Source: Cyanobacteria bacterium CYA (GTDB taxonomy: Bacteria > Planctomycetota > Phycisphaerae > Phycisphaerales > UBA1924). From it: a DNA stretch of 64,000 bases. This document shows, in pieces, positions 33,478 to 42,420 of the stretch (positions within the stretch are counted from its first letter, which is position 1; each line of letters opens with the position of its first letter). A program made the translations under genes and the position numbers. Location of the stretch: assembly GCA_008363215.1 (NCBI GenBank), contig RHKP01000001.1, positions 124,001-188,000 of the forward strand, read 5' to 3'. Under the pieces are notes generated by a model that saw nothing but the letters and a program-made list of their open reading frames with translations, had not been told where the DNA came from and searched no databases.

Positions 33478-34854
33478 TCACTTCCCCTGCCTCTTGGCAA
33501 GGTGCTCGATCAAGTCGATCTGCGTCAACACCGCGACGACGCGCCCGTCGTCGATGACGATGGCAGCCTGATCCTGCCCGAAGATCGCGAACAGTTCCTC
33601 CACGCGGGCCTGCGGATACACCAGCCCGCCGATCGGCTTTTCGATACCCTTGATGGCGGTGCCGGTGTTCACGCTGCCGGCCTGCAACCCGCGCAGGATG
33701 TCGACCTCATGCACCATGCCGATCGGGCGCCCGTGCCCGTCGACCACCGGCAACTGCGACACACCACACTTGCGCATGACGCCCACGGCCGCGGAAACCG
33801 TGTCGTTCTCGTGCACCGTGAGCACGTCGCCGGTGCGGCCGCGGATCAGTTCGCCCACGCTGCCCAGCCCGCGGTCGGGCTCCATGAACCCGTGCATCTT
33901 CATCCACTCGTCGTTGAGATACTTGGTGACGTAGCGCGTGCCCGAATCGGGCAGCACGGCCACGATGCGCTTTCCGTGGCCCCATTCCTTGGCGAGTTTG
34001 AGGGCGATGTGGACCATGCCGCCCGACGAGCCGCCGCAGAAGAGCCCTTCCTCACGTGTCAGGCGGCGCGCGACGGTGAAGCACTCGTAGTCGTTGACCT
34101 GGTACATCTCATCGACGACGCTGGGATCGAAGGCGTCGCACAGGATGTCTTCGCCGAGCCCTTCGACCTTGTAGACGTAGGGCGTCGAGAGCGTGCCGGT
34201 CTTGAAGTAGTGGAAGTGCACGCTGCCGAGCGGGTCAACGCCGATGATCCTGGTCTTCGAGCCCTGCTTCTTGAAGAAGCGACCGACGCCCGAGACGGTG
34301 CCGCCCGTGCCGGTGCCGATCACCACCGCGTCGATCTTGCCGCCGTCGGTCTGGCGCCAGATCTCCGGCCCGGTCAGTTGCTCGTGGGCCTCGATGTTCC
34401 ACTGCGAGTGATACTGGTTGATGTAGAACGCGCCGGGTGTTTCGCCGGCGATGCGCTTGGCCACGTTGACGTAGTGGTCGGGCGAGTCGCCGGGCACGTC
34501 GGTCGGGGTGATGACTACCTCGGCCCCGAAGGCGCGCAGCCCGTCGATCTTCTCCTTGCTCATCTTGTCGGGCATGGTGAAGACGCAGCGGTATCCCTTG
34601 ACGGCCGCCGCCATCGCGGCGCCCATGCCGGTGTTCCCGCTGGTGTTCTCAACGATGGTGCCGCCGGGCTTGAGTTGACCGGTCTTCTCGGCCTGCTCGA
34701 TGATGTACCAGGCCATGCGGTCCTTGATCGAACCGGCCGGGTTCATGTACTCGCACTTGACCAGCACCTCGCTCCACCCGGGCTCGACCAGTTTGTGGAG
34801 GCGCACGAGGGGCGTGTTGCCGATGGCTTCGAGAATGGTGTTCTTGACGTCCAA
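33478..34854 (-). CDS. Cystathionine beta-synthase / cysteine synthase with CBS-domain pair
   Basis: The protein has 458 residues from a TTG at 34854, chosen because AAGGGA lies seven bases upstream and family homology starts at once (DVKNTILEAIGNTPLVRLHK). The PLP domain has NPAGSIKDR with lysine K44, ENTSGNTGMG (substrate loop) and VIGTGTGGTVSGVGRFFK (phosphate loop). Residues ~335-455 form two CBS modules (VHENDTVSAAVGVMRKCGVS and the stretch after YPQARVEELFAIFG) that may bind adenosyl compounds. The enzyme condenses serine with homocysteine, or O-acetylserine with sulfide. The layout matches human-type cystathionine beta-synthase without the heme segment. It is followed by the gamma-family gene, suggesting reverse trans-sulfuration. 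Confidence 0.92.
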   Translation of the reverse strand: MDVKNTILEAIGNTPLVRLHKLVEPGWSEVLVKCEYMNPAGSIKDRMAWYIIEQAEKTGQLKPGGTIVENTSGNTGMGAAMAAAVKGYRCVFTMPDKMSKEKIDGLRAFGAEVVITPTDVPGDSPDHYVNVAKRIAGETPGAFYINQYHSQWNIEAHEQLTGPEIWRQTDGGKIDAVVIGTGTGGTVSGVGRFFKKQGSKTRIIGVDPLGSVHFHYFKTGTLSTPYVYKVEGLGEDILCDAFDPSVVDEMYQVNDYECFTVARRLTREEGLFCGGSSGGMVHIALKLAKEWGHGKRIVAVLPDSGTRYVTKYLNDEWMKMHGFMEPDRGLGSVGELIRGRTGDVLTVHENDTVSAAVGVMRKCGVSQLPVVDGHGRPIGMVHEVDILRGLQAGSVNTGTAIKGIEKPIGGLVYPQARVEELFAIFGQDQAAIVIDDGRVVAVLTQIDLIEHLAKRQGK

Positions 34855-35023
34855 CTCAGGATCCCTTTCTGACGCCCGCCCGTACCGTCTCGAGGGCGGT
34901 TTGCGGGTGGTCTGGGAGCATAGGGAGGTTGCGGTTCGCAGCCCTCGCAAGGGCGTGGCTCGCTGGTGGAGCGGCGACATCCACTAGATGGACCCTGGAT
35001 GGAGGTGAGTGCGGAGGCGCGGC

Positions 35024-35689
35024 ATGGAGTTTCAGATCTGGGTGGCGTGTTGGATCACCCTTTTCGCGGGCACGGCCTCGTGCGTGCGATTTCGCGTTCA
35101 GCGGCAGGGGTTGACGCGGTCCGAAACCTGCGTGCGGTGCGGTTACGACATGTCCGGCCTGGGAGAAGAGGCGATCTGTCCCGAGTGCGGAAACGGCCGG
35201 CCTCGCTGGAAACCGCAGCTCGGGCGTATCCAGACCGAGTTGCACCCGTACCCCGGCTTCGGGCTTGTCGGCATCGGCTCGATCTTGTTCGGGCTGGATT
35301 CCGGGCTCGTGTTCACATGGACGCTCTTCCATCGCGAGGCGTCGGACCGATGCCCGATCGAGTTCGGTCTCCTGGATGGCGATCCGGTGCTCGCCGCCGC
35401 CAGTTCATTTCTGGTATGCATCGTTTTCTATCTTGCCTCACTGGTCATCGCGCGAAAGGCCTGGCTGGCGTCAACCTGGATACTCGGCCTCAGCGCCGCA
35501 CTCGGCGCTCATGCGGGCGTGAGCCTGGCGGCCGTCGATCACTATGCCTGGCATCGGGCCGCGTTCGCGTGGGTGTTCTGGACGGCGGTCGGTTCGGCCT
35601 TCGCGGCGCAAGGATTGTTCCTGCTGGGGCACCGACTTCGACGCCCGCGCGCTGAAGGAACCGCGGAACGCGAGCAGCATGGCGAATAG
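35024..35689 (+). CDS. Membrane protein with planctomycete-type zinc ribbon
   Basis: The protein has 221 residues from the ATG at 35024, with GGAGG six bases upstream. After a first membrane span (IWVACWITLFAGTASCV) comes a zinc ribbon CVRCGYDMSGL...CPECGNG, with four cysteines in two CxxC pairs. Four or so further spans follow in the C-terminal half (e.g. AASSFLVCIVFYLASLVIA, STWILGLSAALGAHAG). This ribbon occurs in many planctomycete membrane proteins of unknown role. The gene is followed 39 bp later by surE and may be co-transcribed with it. Confidence 0.82.
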   Translation: MEFQIWVACWITLFAGTASCVRFRVQRQGLTRSETCVRCGYDMSGLGEEAICPECGNGRPRWKPQLGRIQTELHPYPGFGLVGIGSILFGLDSGLVFTWTLFHREASDRCPIEFGLLDGDPVLAAASSFLVCIVFYLASLVIARKAWLASTWILGLSAALGAHAGVSLAAVDHYAWHRAAFAWVFWTAVGSAFAAQGLFLLGHRLRRPRAEGTAEREQHGE

Positions 35690-35728
35690 CCGTATCTGCC
35701 CGCCTTTGTCCCCCGCCTATCCTCGCCC

Positions 35729-36592
35729 ATGCGCATCATGCTGACCAATGACGACGGCATCCGGGCCCCGGGCCTGCTGGCCATGTACCGGGCTCTCCGT
35801 GAACTCACGCAAGACATCTTCATCGTCGCTCCGCTCACGGTGCAGAGTGCGACCAGTCACGGCGTGACGTTTCACCAGCCGCTTATGATCGAGCCGGTCG
35901 AAGTCGATGACACCACCGGCATCGCCGTCGACGGGCGACCGGCCGACTGCGTGAAACTCGCGCTGACGCACCTGTGGCCTCAGCACATGGGCGGGCGGCC
36001 GGACCTTGTGGTTTCCGGGCTCAACGCCGGGGCCAACGTGGGCATCAACATCGTGTACTCGGGCACCGTGGCGGCTGCGCTCGAGGCCGCGTTCCTCGGC
36101 GTCCCTTCCATCGCCACCAGCATGCACATCGGTCGCGGACGCACACTCTTTGATGCGGGGGCGCGGCATGCGCGCAAGGCCATCGACCTCATCCTGAGCG
36201 ACGGGCTGCCGAACTCGTACACCTGTCTGAATGTCAACGTGCCGCGCTGCGAGGCCCCTGTGGTCGATGGCCAGGTCGCCCGCCCCGTGGGCTCGACCAG
36301 TCGCCCGGTGAGCGATCGAGGCATCAACGAGCCCTACGACCCCGAGGCCGACATGCCCGTCGTCGTCTGCCCCATGAACGCCCACGGACTGGCCGACCGA
36401 TTTGAAGAACGAAAGAGCCCGGACGGCAAGATCTACTTCTGGTCGGCCGCGAGCGGGTTTGACTTCCACAACACCGATGAAGGCTCGGACGTGGACGAGA
36501 TGTTCCACCGGCGTGTGACCGTGACACCCTTGCGCTACGACATGACCGACCACGCCAGAATCGAGTACTGGAAGGCGCGAGTGGGCGGGTGA
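35729..36592 (+). CDS. surE: 5'/3'-nucleotidase SurE
   Basis: The 287-residue protein begins MRIMLTNDDGIRAPGLLAMY with the metal-binding D8 and D9. It continues with APLTVQSATSHGVTF (APxxxQSxxSH-type block), DGRPADCVKLAL and DLVVSGLNAGANVGINIVYSG, with the SG-x-N-x-G-x-N motif. SurE removes phosphate from nucleoside monophosphates, and in some species short polyphosphate, using a divalent metal in the cytoplasm. Length is slightly above the usual 250 because of a C-terminal extension. It is downstream of the zinc-ribbon protein on the same strand. Confidence 0.93.
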   Translation: MRIMLTNDDGIRAPGLLAMYRALRELTQDIFIVAPLTVQSATSHGVTFHQPLMIEPVEVDDTTGIAVDGRPADCVKLALTHLWPQHMGGRPDLVVSGLNAGANVGINIVYSGTVAAALEAAFLGVPSIATSMHIGRGRTLFDAGARHARKAIDLILSDGLPNSYTCLNVNVPRCEAPVVDGQVARPVGSTSRPVSDRGINEPYDPEADMPVVVCPMNAHGLADRFEERKSPDGKIYFWSAASGFDFHNTDEGSDVDEMFHRRVTVTPLRYDMTDHARIEYWKARVGG

Positions 36593-36730
36593 TGTGCGCG
36601 CCGGCTCGGTGGCAGGGGCGTCCTGCCCGTGTTCCTGAAGCACGCGTGTGTGCCGCACGCCGACGGTACGCTGCGGCTCGGGAAGCCGTGCGAAACACAG
36701 CCGACATGGCCGAGACGCACAGTCGCCCGT

Positions 36731-37453
36731 TCACAGCAGATCGCGGATCTGTCGCAGCACGGCCAGGTGCGCCGGACCGAGCATCGGTGCGCCCGTACGT
36801 GTCCGTTCGTGCTCGTGGTGCTCATCACCCAGTCCGGCTGAACGCGAGAGTCGGGCGCGTGAGAGGATGAGTTCGCGGAGTTCCTGCGCGTTTGCCACGC
36901 CTTCGAGCAGCCCGTGGTGTCCGGACACCGGCGTGCCGTGCGGGCCGACGCCGCCCCCGCCGGCGGTCTGAATGTGTACGTCTGCGATGCCGAAGTGCCG
37001 CTGCAGCGGGCCCTGCCGCACCTCGACGTTCTGCACGTTCTCAAACGTCACCGTGCTCTCGCGAATCTGCCAGACTCCGCGCCGGATGCGCACGGCGCGG
37101 TCGGTGATGATGTACCACGTTGTGTCCCAGCGCAGGTGCAGCGCCACGTACGCGAGAATGTCCGGGATGATCGCAATGCCCCAGGCCAGCGGCGCGATGA
37201 CCAGCCCGATCACCGGCTCGACGACCAGAATCGCCAGCCACAACCCGATGATGACCACGTCGATCACCACCAGCGCGATCCAGAACTTGAACTTGAGATA
37301 ACGCAGGAACGCCGGGTCGGGCTTGAGCGCATGCACCTGCCCGGCCGCAGGCGGCGTGTTCGGCGCTTCGCGCGGGACGTTGAACAGATCGACGAGCACC
37401 TTCCACAGCCCCTCGTAGATCCACGCCGTCGCCTGCTGCGCAGCCTGGCTCAT
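36731..37453 (-). CDS. bPH2 (YdbT/YdbS-type) domain membrane protein
   Basis: This 240-residue protein has two adjacent membrane spans (KFWIALVVIDVVIIGLWLAI and a following VVEPVIGLVIAPLAWGIAII). A bacterial PH-type domain follows with WYIITDRAVRIRRGVWQIRE, VTFENVQNVEVRQGP and FGIADVHIQTAGGGGVG. Such proteins are common as pairs; their function is not established, and roles in membrane or envelope stress have been suggested. It is co-transcribed with the gene upstream (4-base overlap), which holds the same domain. The C-terminus is hydrophilic with a stretch DEHHEHERTRTG. Confidence 0.85.
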   Translation of the reverse strand: MSQAAQQATAWIYEGLWKVLVDLFNVPREAPNTPPAAGQVHALKPDPAFLRYLKFKFWIALVVIDVVIIGLWLAILVVEPVIGLVIAPLAWGIAIIPDILAYVALHLRWDTTWYIITDRAVRIRRGVWQIRESTVTFENVQNVEVRQGPLQRHFGIADVHIQTAGGGGVGPHGTPVSGHHGLLEGVANAQELRELILSRARLSRSAGLGDEHHEHERTRTGAPMLGPAHLAVLRQIRDLL

Positions 37454-37980
37454 GGGCGTGCCTCCTCAAGAGCGCGGACGCGAGCGCTCAGACCTGCGAC
37501 ACCGTCGCGGATCTGCTCCAGCAGTTGCAGCATCTCATCACCCGGCTGCTGCACGGCTTCGGTCGTCGAGCCCGGGTGATCGTCGGCCCGCGCCCCGCGC
37601 ATGCGCGCGTACAGAAAGTCCCGCAGCGCGTCGGAGTCGAGGATGCCTTCGATCGACATCTCCGGCGTCGCGCTGCCCGCGGCGGTCTGAATTGACACCG
37701 TCGCTATTCCCATCCACCTCTGCAATATGCCCCGCGTGACGTGGATGTCCTGGATGCGCCGGTACGAGAGGTTGATCTCGCGCCGGAAGAACAGCCCCCA
37801 CGCCATCCACACGCCTTCGTCGTCGAATCGATAACGCAGCGTCTTGTAACGAAAGTAGAGCGGCACCATCAGAAAGGGAAACGCAGGCCCCGTCAGGATC
37901 AACCCGATCAGGTAGTACTTCAAGAGCACCGGGTCGGGTCGCTCGATGGTGCGCGGGTCGCGCGGCGCATGCTCGCTCAT
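37450..37980 (-). CDS. bPH2 (YdbS-type) domain membrane protein, partner of the next gene
   Basis: The protein has 176 residues from the ATG at 37980, with GGAAG upstream. Two membrane-spanning stretches near residues 22-45 (YLIGLILTGPAFPFLMVPLY) precede the bPH2 domain with LRYRFDDEGVWMAWGLFFRR, LSYRRIQDIHVTRGILQRW and GIATVSIQTAAGSATPEMSI. The two tandem proteins have the same fold and the same Y-R-x-I-Q-D/N-V/I-x-V-x-x-G motif. They share an ATGA overlap, so they probably form a complex in the inner membrane. The C-terminal helix (LLEQIRDGVAGLSARVRALE) may be a coiled coil. Function unknown. Confidence 0.86.
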   Translation of the reverse strand: MSEHAPRDPRTIERPDPVLLKYYLIGLILTGPAFPFLMVPLYFRYKTLRYRFDDEGVWMAWGLFFRREINLSYRRIQDIHVTRGILQRWMGIATVSIQTAAGSATPEMSIEGILDSDALRDFLYARMRGARADDHPGSTTEAVQQPGDEMLQLLEQIRDGVAGLSARVRALEEARP

Positions 37981-38044
37981 GGCGGTTTCTTCCGGATCAG
38001 GCGTGATCTCTTGCAGCATACCAGAGATGCACGGTGCGCCACGG

Positions 38045-38509
38045 CTACGGCTCGGCGTAGAACCCCTGCCCGGTGTGCTTGAGCCGTCCGGCCTTCTCCA
38101 GCGCTTTCCACACTGCCGCCGGGAACTCGTTGGGCGGAATGATCGCGTCGATCTGCGATTCCCGTCCGCCAGACGTGTAGCGCCCGCCCAGTCTCGATTC
38201 GTCGGCCAGCCGGGCAAGTTTGAGTCGCTTCTTGAACGCTTTGAGCGCCGCCGTCATGTCGCCTTCCGATACCGCTTCTGTCGGTCCTTCCCGTGTCGGC
38301 TTCGGTTCGGCGGGTGTTTCCAGTTCGGTCACCATCGCGTCCAGGGCGGCCAGATTCCGCTCGCGGCAGATCCGGGCTGCCTCGGGCTGGTCCACCGGAA
38401 AGCGGGTCAGCAGCCGCCCGGCCAGTTGCCATTGATCGAGAACCCCCAGGGGGTTCGTGGGCGCGCGGAGATCTTCAACGACGGAGCGGAGTTTTTCAAG
38501 CGCGTTCAT
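38045..38509 (-). CDS. Hypothetical protein, cytosolic
   Basis: This 154-residue protein has no signal peptide or membrane span. The first half is helical (MNALEKLRSVVEDLRAPTNP, then WQLAGRLLTRFP) and the second half contains FKKRLKLARLADESRLGG and AIIPPNEFPAAVWKALEKAG, ending in a glycine-rich turn GQGFYAEP. It reads like a small helical DNA- or RNA-binding protein, but no known motif is present. It lies 65 bp upstream of the bPH2 pair on the same strand and is divergent from the hybrid kinase. Confidence 0.72.
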   Translation of the reverse strand: MNALEKLRSVVEDLRAPTNPLGVLDQWQLAGRLLTRFPVDQPEAARICRERNLAALDAMVTELETPAEPKPTREGPTEAVSEGDMTAALKAFKKRLKLARLADESRLGGRYTSGGRESQIDAIIPPNEFPAAVWKALEKAGRLKHTGQGFYAEP

Positions 38510-38619
38510 GCCCAGACGATACCCGCCCCGGCAACGGGGAAATTATCCGCTGATCCCAATGAACCCCACTCGCCCGACAGCCGATGCGACGGTCGAGCCC
38601 ATTGCGCGAGATCGGCCCG

Positions 38620-40563
38620 ATGATGATCGAGCAACTGATGGTGGGGGTCTACATCGCGCTGTCGGCGTTGATGACCCTGGCGGCCCATGCCGCCCTTCGC
38701 CGCCTGGGCGTGCGTCGAGGGCTGCCCGCATCGGCCTGGCTGGTGCTGTTGGCAGGTTGCTGGGCCGGGTACACGGTCTCAGGCGCAACACGTGCAGACA
38801 GGTGGGAGAAGGCGCGGAGCGCCATTATGGGACTTGCGCCCACCTACGCCGAGGAACTGCGCCGGCTCGGGCATGCCCGCATCGGGTTGGATACACCCCC
38901 GGACGACCCAACCTATCTGGCGATCATCGAAGCCCAGAAGAAGTGGCTCGAGATCAACCCGGCCGTGGCGGATATCTACACCTATCGCATCGTCGACGGG
39001 CAGTGGGTGCTTATCGTTGACTCGGAGACCGATTACAACCGCGACGGGCTCTATTCCGGACCCCGCGAGGGACGTACTCCGATCGGCGAAGTCCTCAGCG
39101 AATCCTCCGGATTGGAGGTTGAGCCGTTCCAGGGCCGATCCGCCTTTGACGAAGTGGTCTACACCGATCGTTGGGGCACCTGGGTCAGTGCGTACGAACC
39201 GATTCTCGACGAGCAGGATCGCGTCGAGGCGGCTGTGGGCGTCGACTACCCCGCCGGCGAATGGTTGGCAGAACTGGTCGCGGCGCGGGCACGCTCGCTC
39301 GTGTTCACGCTGCTCCTCATGATGGTGTTCATCACGTTTGCCGGTGCGCTCTCGCTGCGCGGACTGGCCTTGCGGCGCTTGCGCGAGCACCAGGACTGGC
39401 TGGAGACCGCCCGCCAGGCCGCCGAGTCGGCCAACCGGGCCAAGAGCGACTTCCTGGCCAACATGAGTCACGAGATCCGCACGCCGATGACGGCCATCCT
39501 CGGATTCACCGAGGTCGCCCTGGAAAGCGTCACGGACGAGATCGTTCGCGGGTACCTCGAGACGGTCCACCGCAACGGTGAGCACCTCATCGAACTGATC
39601 AACGACATTCTCGATCTGTCCAAGATCGAGTCGGGAACGCTGACTGTGGAGCAGGTGCCGGTGGACCTGCGCGCATTGGCGACCGAGGTGTGCGACTTGT
39701 TGCGCATCCGCAGCCAACTCAAGGGTGTGGCCCTTGAACTGGAACTCGAAGCATCGGCCCCCGCGTGGATCCTGTCCGACGGCAAACGCCTCCGGCAGAT
39801 CCTCACCAATCTCGTGGGCAACGCCATCAAGTTCACCGAGCGCGGGCGCGTCACGATCCAGGTGTGCGGCATCACCGGGCAACAGGCCGAAGTGCAGATT
39901 CGCGACACGGGCGTGGGCATCGCGCCTGAGCGGCTCGAGGCCGTTTTCGAGCCCTTCGAGCAGGCCGACGCCTCAACCACACGCCGCTTCGGCGGCACCG
40001 GTCTGGGGCTGACCATCTCGCGCCGCCTGGCCCGCCTGCTCGGGGGCGACGTCCAGGTTGAATCACAGCCGGGCGTGGGCAGCGTCTTCCGCGTCACCTT
40101 CGACGCCTCGCCAACCGAGGCGCCCGCCCCGCTGCAGGAGTTGCGCACCGGCGGCAAGATCGATCTGCGCGGGATGCTCATCCTCTATGCCGAGGACGGG
40201 GTTGACAACCAGCGACTCATTCGGCATCACCTCGAGAAGGCCGGCGCCACGGTCGAAGTTGTCGACGACGGACAGGCCGCCCTGGAGCGCCACAGGCTCC
40301 TGACCCAGGAGGGCCGCACCGTCGACCTGATCCTCACCGACATCCAGATGCCGCGCCTCGACGGGCTCGGGCTGGCTCGGCAACTGCGGGCCGACGGGTG
40401 CCTGGTCCCCATCGTCGCGCTCACCGCCAGCGCCATGCGAGGCGACGCCGAGCAGTGCTTCCGCGCCGGGTGCGACGGCTACCTGTCCAAGCCGGTCGGT
40501 CGCGATCAGTTGCTGGCCACCTGCTCGCGCTGGATCTGGATCGAGCGACGCCGGGCGGCCTGA
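38620..40563 (+). CDS. Hybrid sensor histidine kinase / response regulator
   Basis: The protein has about 647 residues from the ATG at 38620. It has two membrane spans around residues 8-55 and one near 235-260 (FTLLLMMVFITFAGALSLRG) that bracket a periplasmic sensor of about 180 residues resembling a Cache/CHASE-type fold. A HisKA domain has NMSHEIRTPMTAILGF (phospho-His), and HATPase_c has NLVGNAIKFTERG (N box), RDTGVGIAP, and RFGGTGLGLTIS. A C-terminal receiver has YAEDGVDNQ, LILTDIQMPRLDG with the phospho-Asp, and GYLSKPVG. Phosphate would move from His to the attached receiver. No partner output regulator is adjacent. The start has only a weak ribosome site. Confidence 0.93.
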   Translation: MMIEQLMVGVYIALSALMTLAAHAALRRLGVRRGLPASAWLVLLAGCWAGYTVSGATRADRWEKARSAIMGLAPTYAEELRRLGHARIGLDTPPDDPTYLAIIEAQKKWLEINPAVADIYTYRIVDGQWVLIVDSETDYNRDGLYSGPREGRTPIGEVLSESSGLEVEPFQGRSAFDEVVYTDRWGTWVSAYEPILDEQDRVEAAVGVDYPAGEWLAELVAARARSLVFTLLLMMVFITFAGALSLRGLALRRLREHQDWLETARQAAESANRAKSDFLANMSHEIRTPMTAILGFTEVALESVTDEIVRGYLETVHRNGEHLIELINDILDLSKIESGTLTVEQVPVDLRALATEVCDLLRIRSQLKGVALELELEASAPAWILSDGKRLRQILTNLVGNAIKFTERGRVTIQVCGITGQQAEVQIRDTGVGIAPERLEAVFEPFEQADASTTRRFGGTGLGLTISRRLARLLGGDVQVESQPGVGSVFRVTFDASPTEAPAPLQELRTGGKIDLRGMLILYAEDGVDNQRLIRHHLEKAGATVEVVDDGQAALERHRLLTQEGRTVDLILTDIQMPRLDGLGLARQLRADGCLVPIVALTASAMRGDAEQCFRAGCDGYLSKPVGRDQLLATCSRWIWIERRRAA

Positions 40564-40610
40564 GGCTCTGCGGGTTCGATTACAATATCGAACCCCGCCT
40601 GGAGCCCAAC

Positions 40611-42287
40611 GTGCCCGACCTCGCCCGTCTGCTCAAGGATCTGGAAGACAAGCGCACCATCTGCGGCCCTGACGCGGCGCGGGACAAACTCGCGGTGATT
40701 GCGGCGCTCGGACGCGCGCGATTTCCGCGCGTCGAACAGGTGCTGCGATTTCACGAGGTTCTGTGCTTTATCCGCGCCTATCCCGACAGTTGTGCCGTGC
40801 TGCGGGCGGCCGAGAGCGCGCTGCGCCGCTTCGAGCAACGGCCCGACTTTCGTCGCCATCGCGCGGCGCTGGCCGACACCGGCATCGCCGGAACGGATCT
40901 TTACTTCCGCTTCTACTGGCTGACGGCCTCGTGGGCGGTCAATCGATGGCCGGGCGCGCTCGAAATCGACTGGGAACAGTTCGATCAGCCCGACAAACTC
41001 GAAGAAGTGCTGCATCTGCTGGCGACTTATACCGAATCGCCGGCCCTCGACACCTTCGCCCTGCCCGTGCGCGAGTGGATTGACCAGTTGAAGTCCCCGC
41101 GAGAGACGGACGCCTCCTTCGTGATCCGCCGCTTTCAGCGGATGAAGGTCGACCCGGCCGTGCGCGAGCAGATGTACGACGCGATCGACATCCCGCTGGT
41201 CCTCCGTCCGGGCAAGACGACGCCGAACCGCACGCGTGAACGCTGGGCGACGGGACCGATCGTCCACCGAAACCGTCCGCTCGACACGGCCCGCCCCAAC
41301 CTGCCGGAGGCCATCACCGGCACCCGGATGAGCGTCCGCCCCGTCGGCCCGAGCCAGGGGCGCCAACTCATTGAACTGGCCAACCGGTGCATGGTGCCTC
41401 GTCACCGCGACCTGTGTGCGTTTCTTCACGCCGATGAACGCGACGTGCGCTTGGTCGACTTTGGCGACGGCCTCGTGTTCGCCTGCATGGGTGTGCGCCC
41501 GCAACACCGCCTCATGCTCGAGGCCGTCTACGCCTTCCTGACGCTCAACAACGGCGTTCCCATCGGCTACGTGCTCAGCAGCGCGTTCTTCAATTCTGCC
41601 GAAGTCGCGTACAACGTGTTCGAGACCTTTCGCGGCGGGGAAGCGGCACGCAACTACGGGCGCCTGCTCGCGATGGTGCACCGCTTTTTCGGGGCCGACA
41701 GTTTTGCAGTCGATCCCTACCAACTCGGGCACGACAACGCTGAAGGACAGGCCTCCGGCGCCTGGTGGTTCTACTACAAACTCGGTTTCCGCCCGCGCGA
41801 CCCGCACGTGAAGAAACTCGTCCGCGAAGAACTGGCGGCCATGAAGCGGGATCCGAAGCACCGCACTGCGCCCAAGCGCCTCAACGAGATGGCCGGCGCG
41901 TACATGTTTTTGCACCTCGGGCCCCGGCGCCCCGACGTACTGGGCGAGATATCACTCGGCAATATCGGCTTGCGCGCCAGCGCCCTGCTCGCCCGGCGGG
42001 GCGGCTCCGATCGCGAGGGTGCCTTGGCACAGTGCGCCGACGAGGCCGCCCACCTGCTCGGCGTCCGCAGCCGGCGAGGATGGAGCGCCGGCGAGCGCGA
42101 GGCCTGGATGCGCTGGTCGCCGCTCGCCCTGGCCCTGCCGGGTGTGAAACGCTGGAACAGCGCCGATCGCCGCGCCTTGGGCGAAGTCATGCGCGCCAAG
42201 GGCGCCCGCCGCGAAAGCGATTACGTCCGCCTCTTCGATCGGCACACCCGCCTTCGCTCCGCGCTGCTCCGCCTGGCGCGGGATTGA
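40611..42287 (+). CDS. Conserved hypothetical protein, GNAT-like C-terminal region
   Basis: The protein has 558 residues from a GTG at 40611, with GGAG six bases upstream; a longer open frame covers part of the kinase gene and is not used. The first 230 residues are helical and rich in Arg. A central stretch has GVPIGYVLSSAFFNSAEVAY and VFETFRGGEAARNYGRLLAM. Then GHDNAEGQASGAWWFYYKLGFRPRD resembles the acetyl-CoA-binding end of GNAT acetyltransferases (Y-x-K-L-G-F). That is a resemblance only. It follows the kinase gene by 47 bp on the same strand. No firm function. Confidence 0.75.
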   Translation: MPDLARLLKDLEDKRTICGPDAARDKLAVIAALGRARFPRVEQVLRFHEVLCFIRAYPDSCAVLRAAESALRRFEQRPDFRRHRAALADTGIAGTDLYFRFYWLTASWAVNRWPGALEIDWEQFDQPDKLEEVLHLLATYTESPALDTFALPVREWIDQLKSPRETDASFVIRRFQRMKVDPAVREQMYDAIDIPLVLRPGKTTPNRTRERWATGPIVHRNRPLDTARPNLPEAITGTRMSVRPVGPSQGRQLIELANRCMVPRHRDLCAFLHADERDVRLVDFGDGLVFACMGVRPQHRLMLEAVYAFLTLNNGVPIGYVLSSAFFNSAEVAYNVFETFRGGEAARNYGRLLAMVHRFFGADSFAVDPYQLGHDNAEGQASGAWWFYYKLGFRPRDPHVKKLVREELAAMKRDPKHRTAPKRLNEMAGAYMFLHLGPRRPDVLGEISLGNIGLRASALLARRGGSDREGALAQCADEAAHLLGVRSRRGWSAGEREAWMRWSPLALALPGVKRWNSADRRALGEVMRAKGARRESDYVRLFDRHTRLRSALLRLARD

Positions 42288-42420
42288 GTGAGATCGACCC
42301 TCGCCGGGGCAGGCGCCGCCGGGCAGAGGGGGGCGTGTTGAAGCCGCGCGCCAACGGCAACCCCCGCCCGCGAGGCCCCGGTTGCCTTGCACCGGCTCGC
42401 TCCACCTGCCTGGGCGCGGC

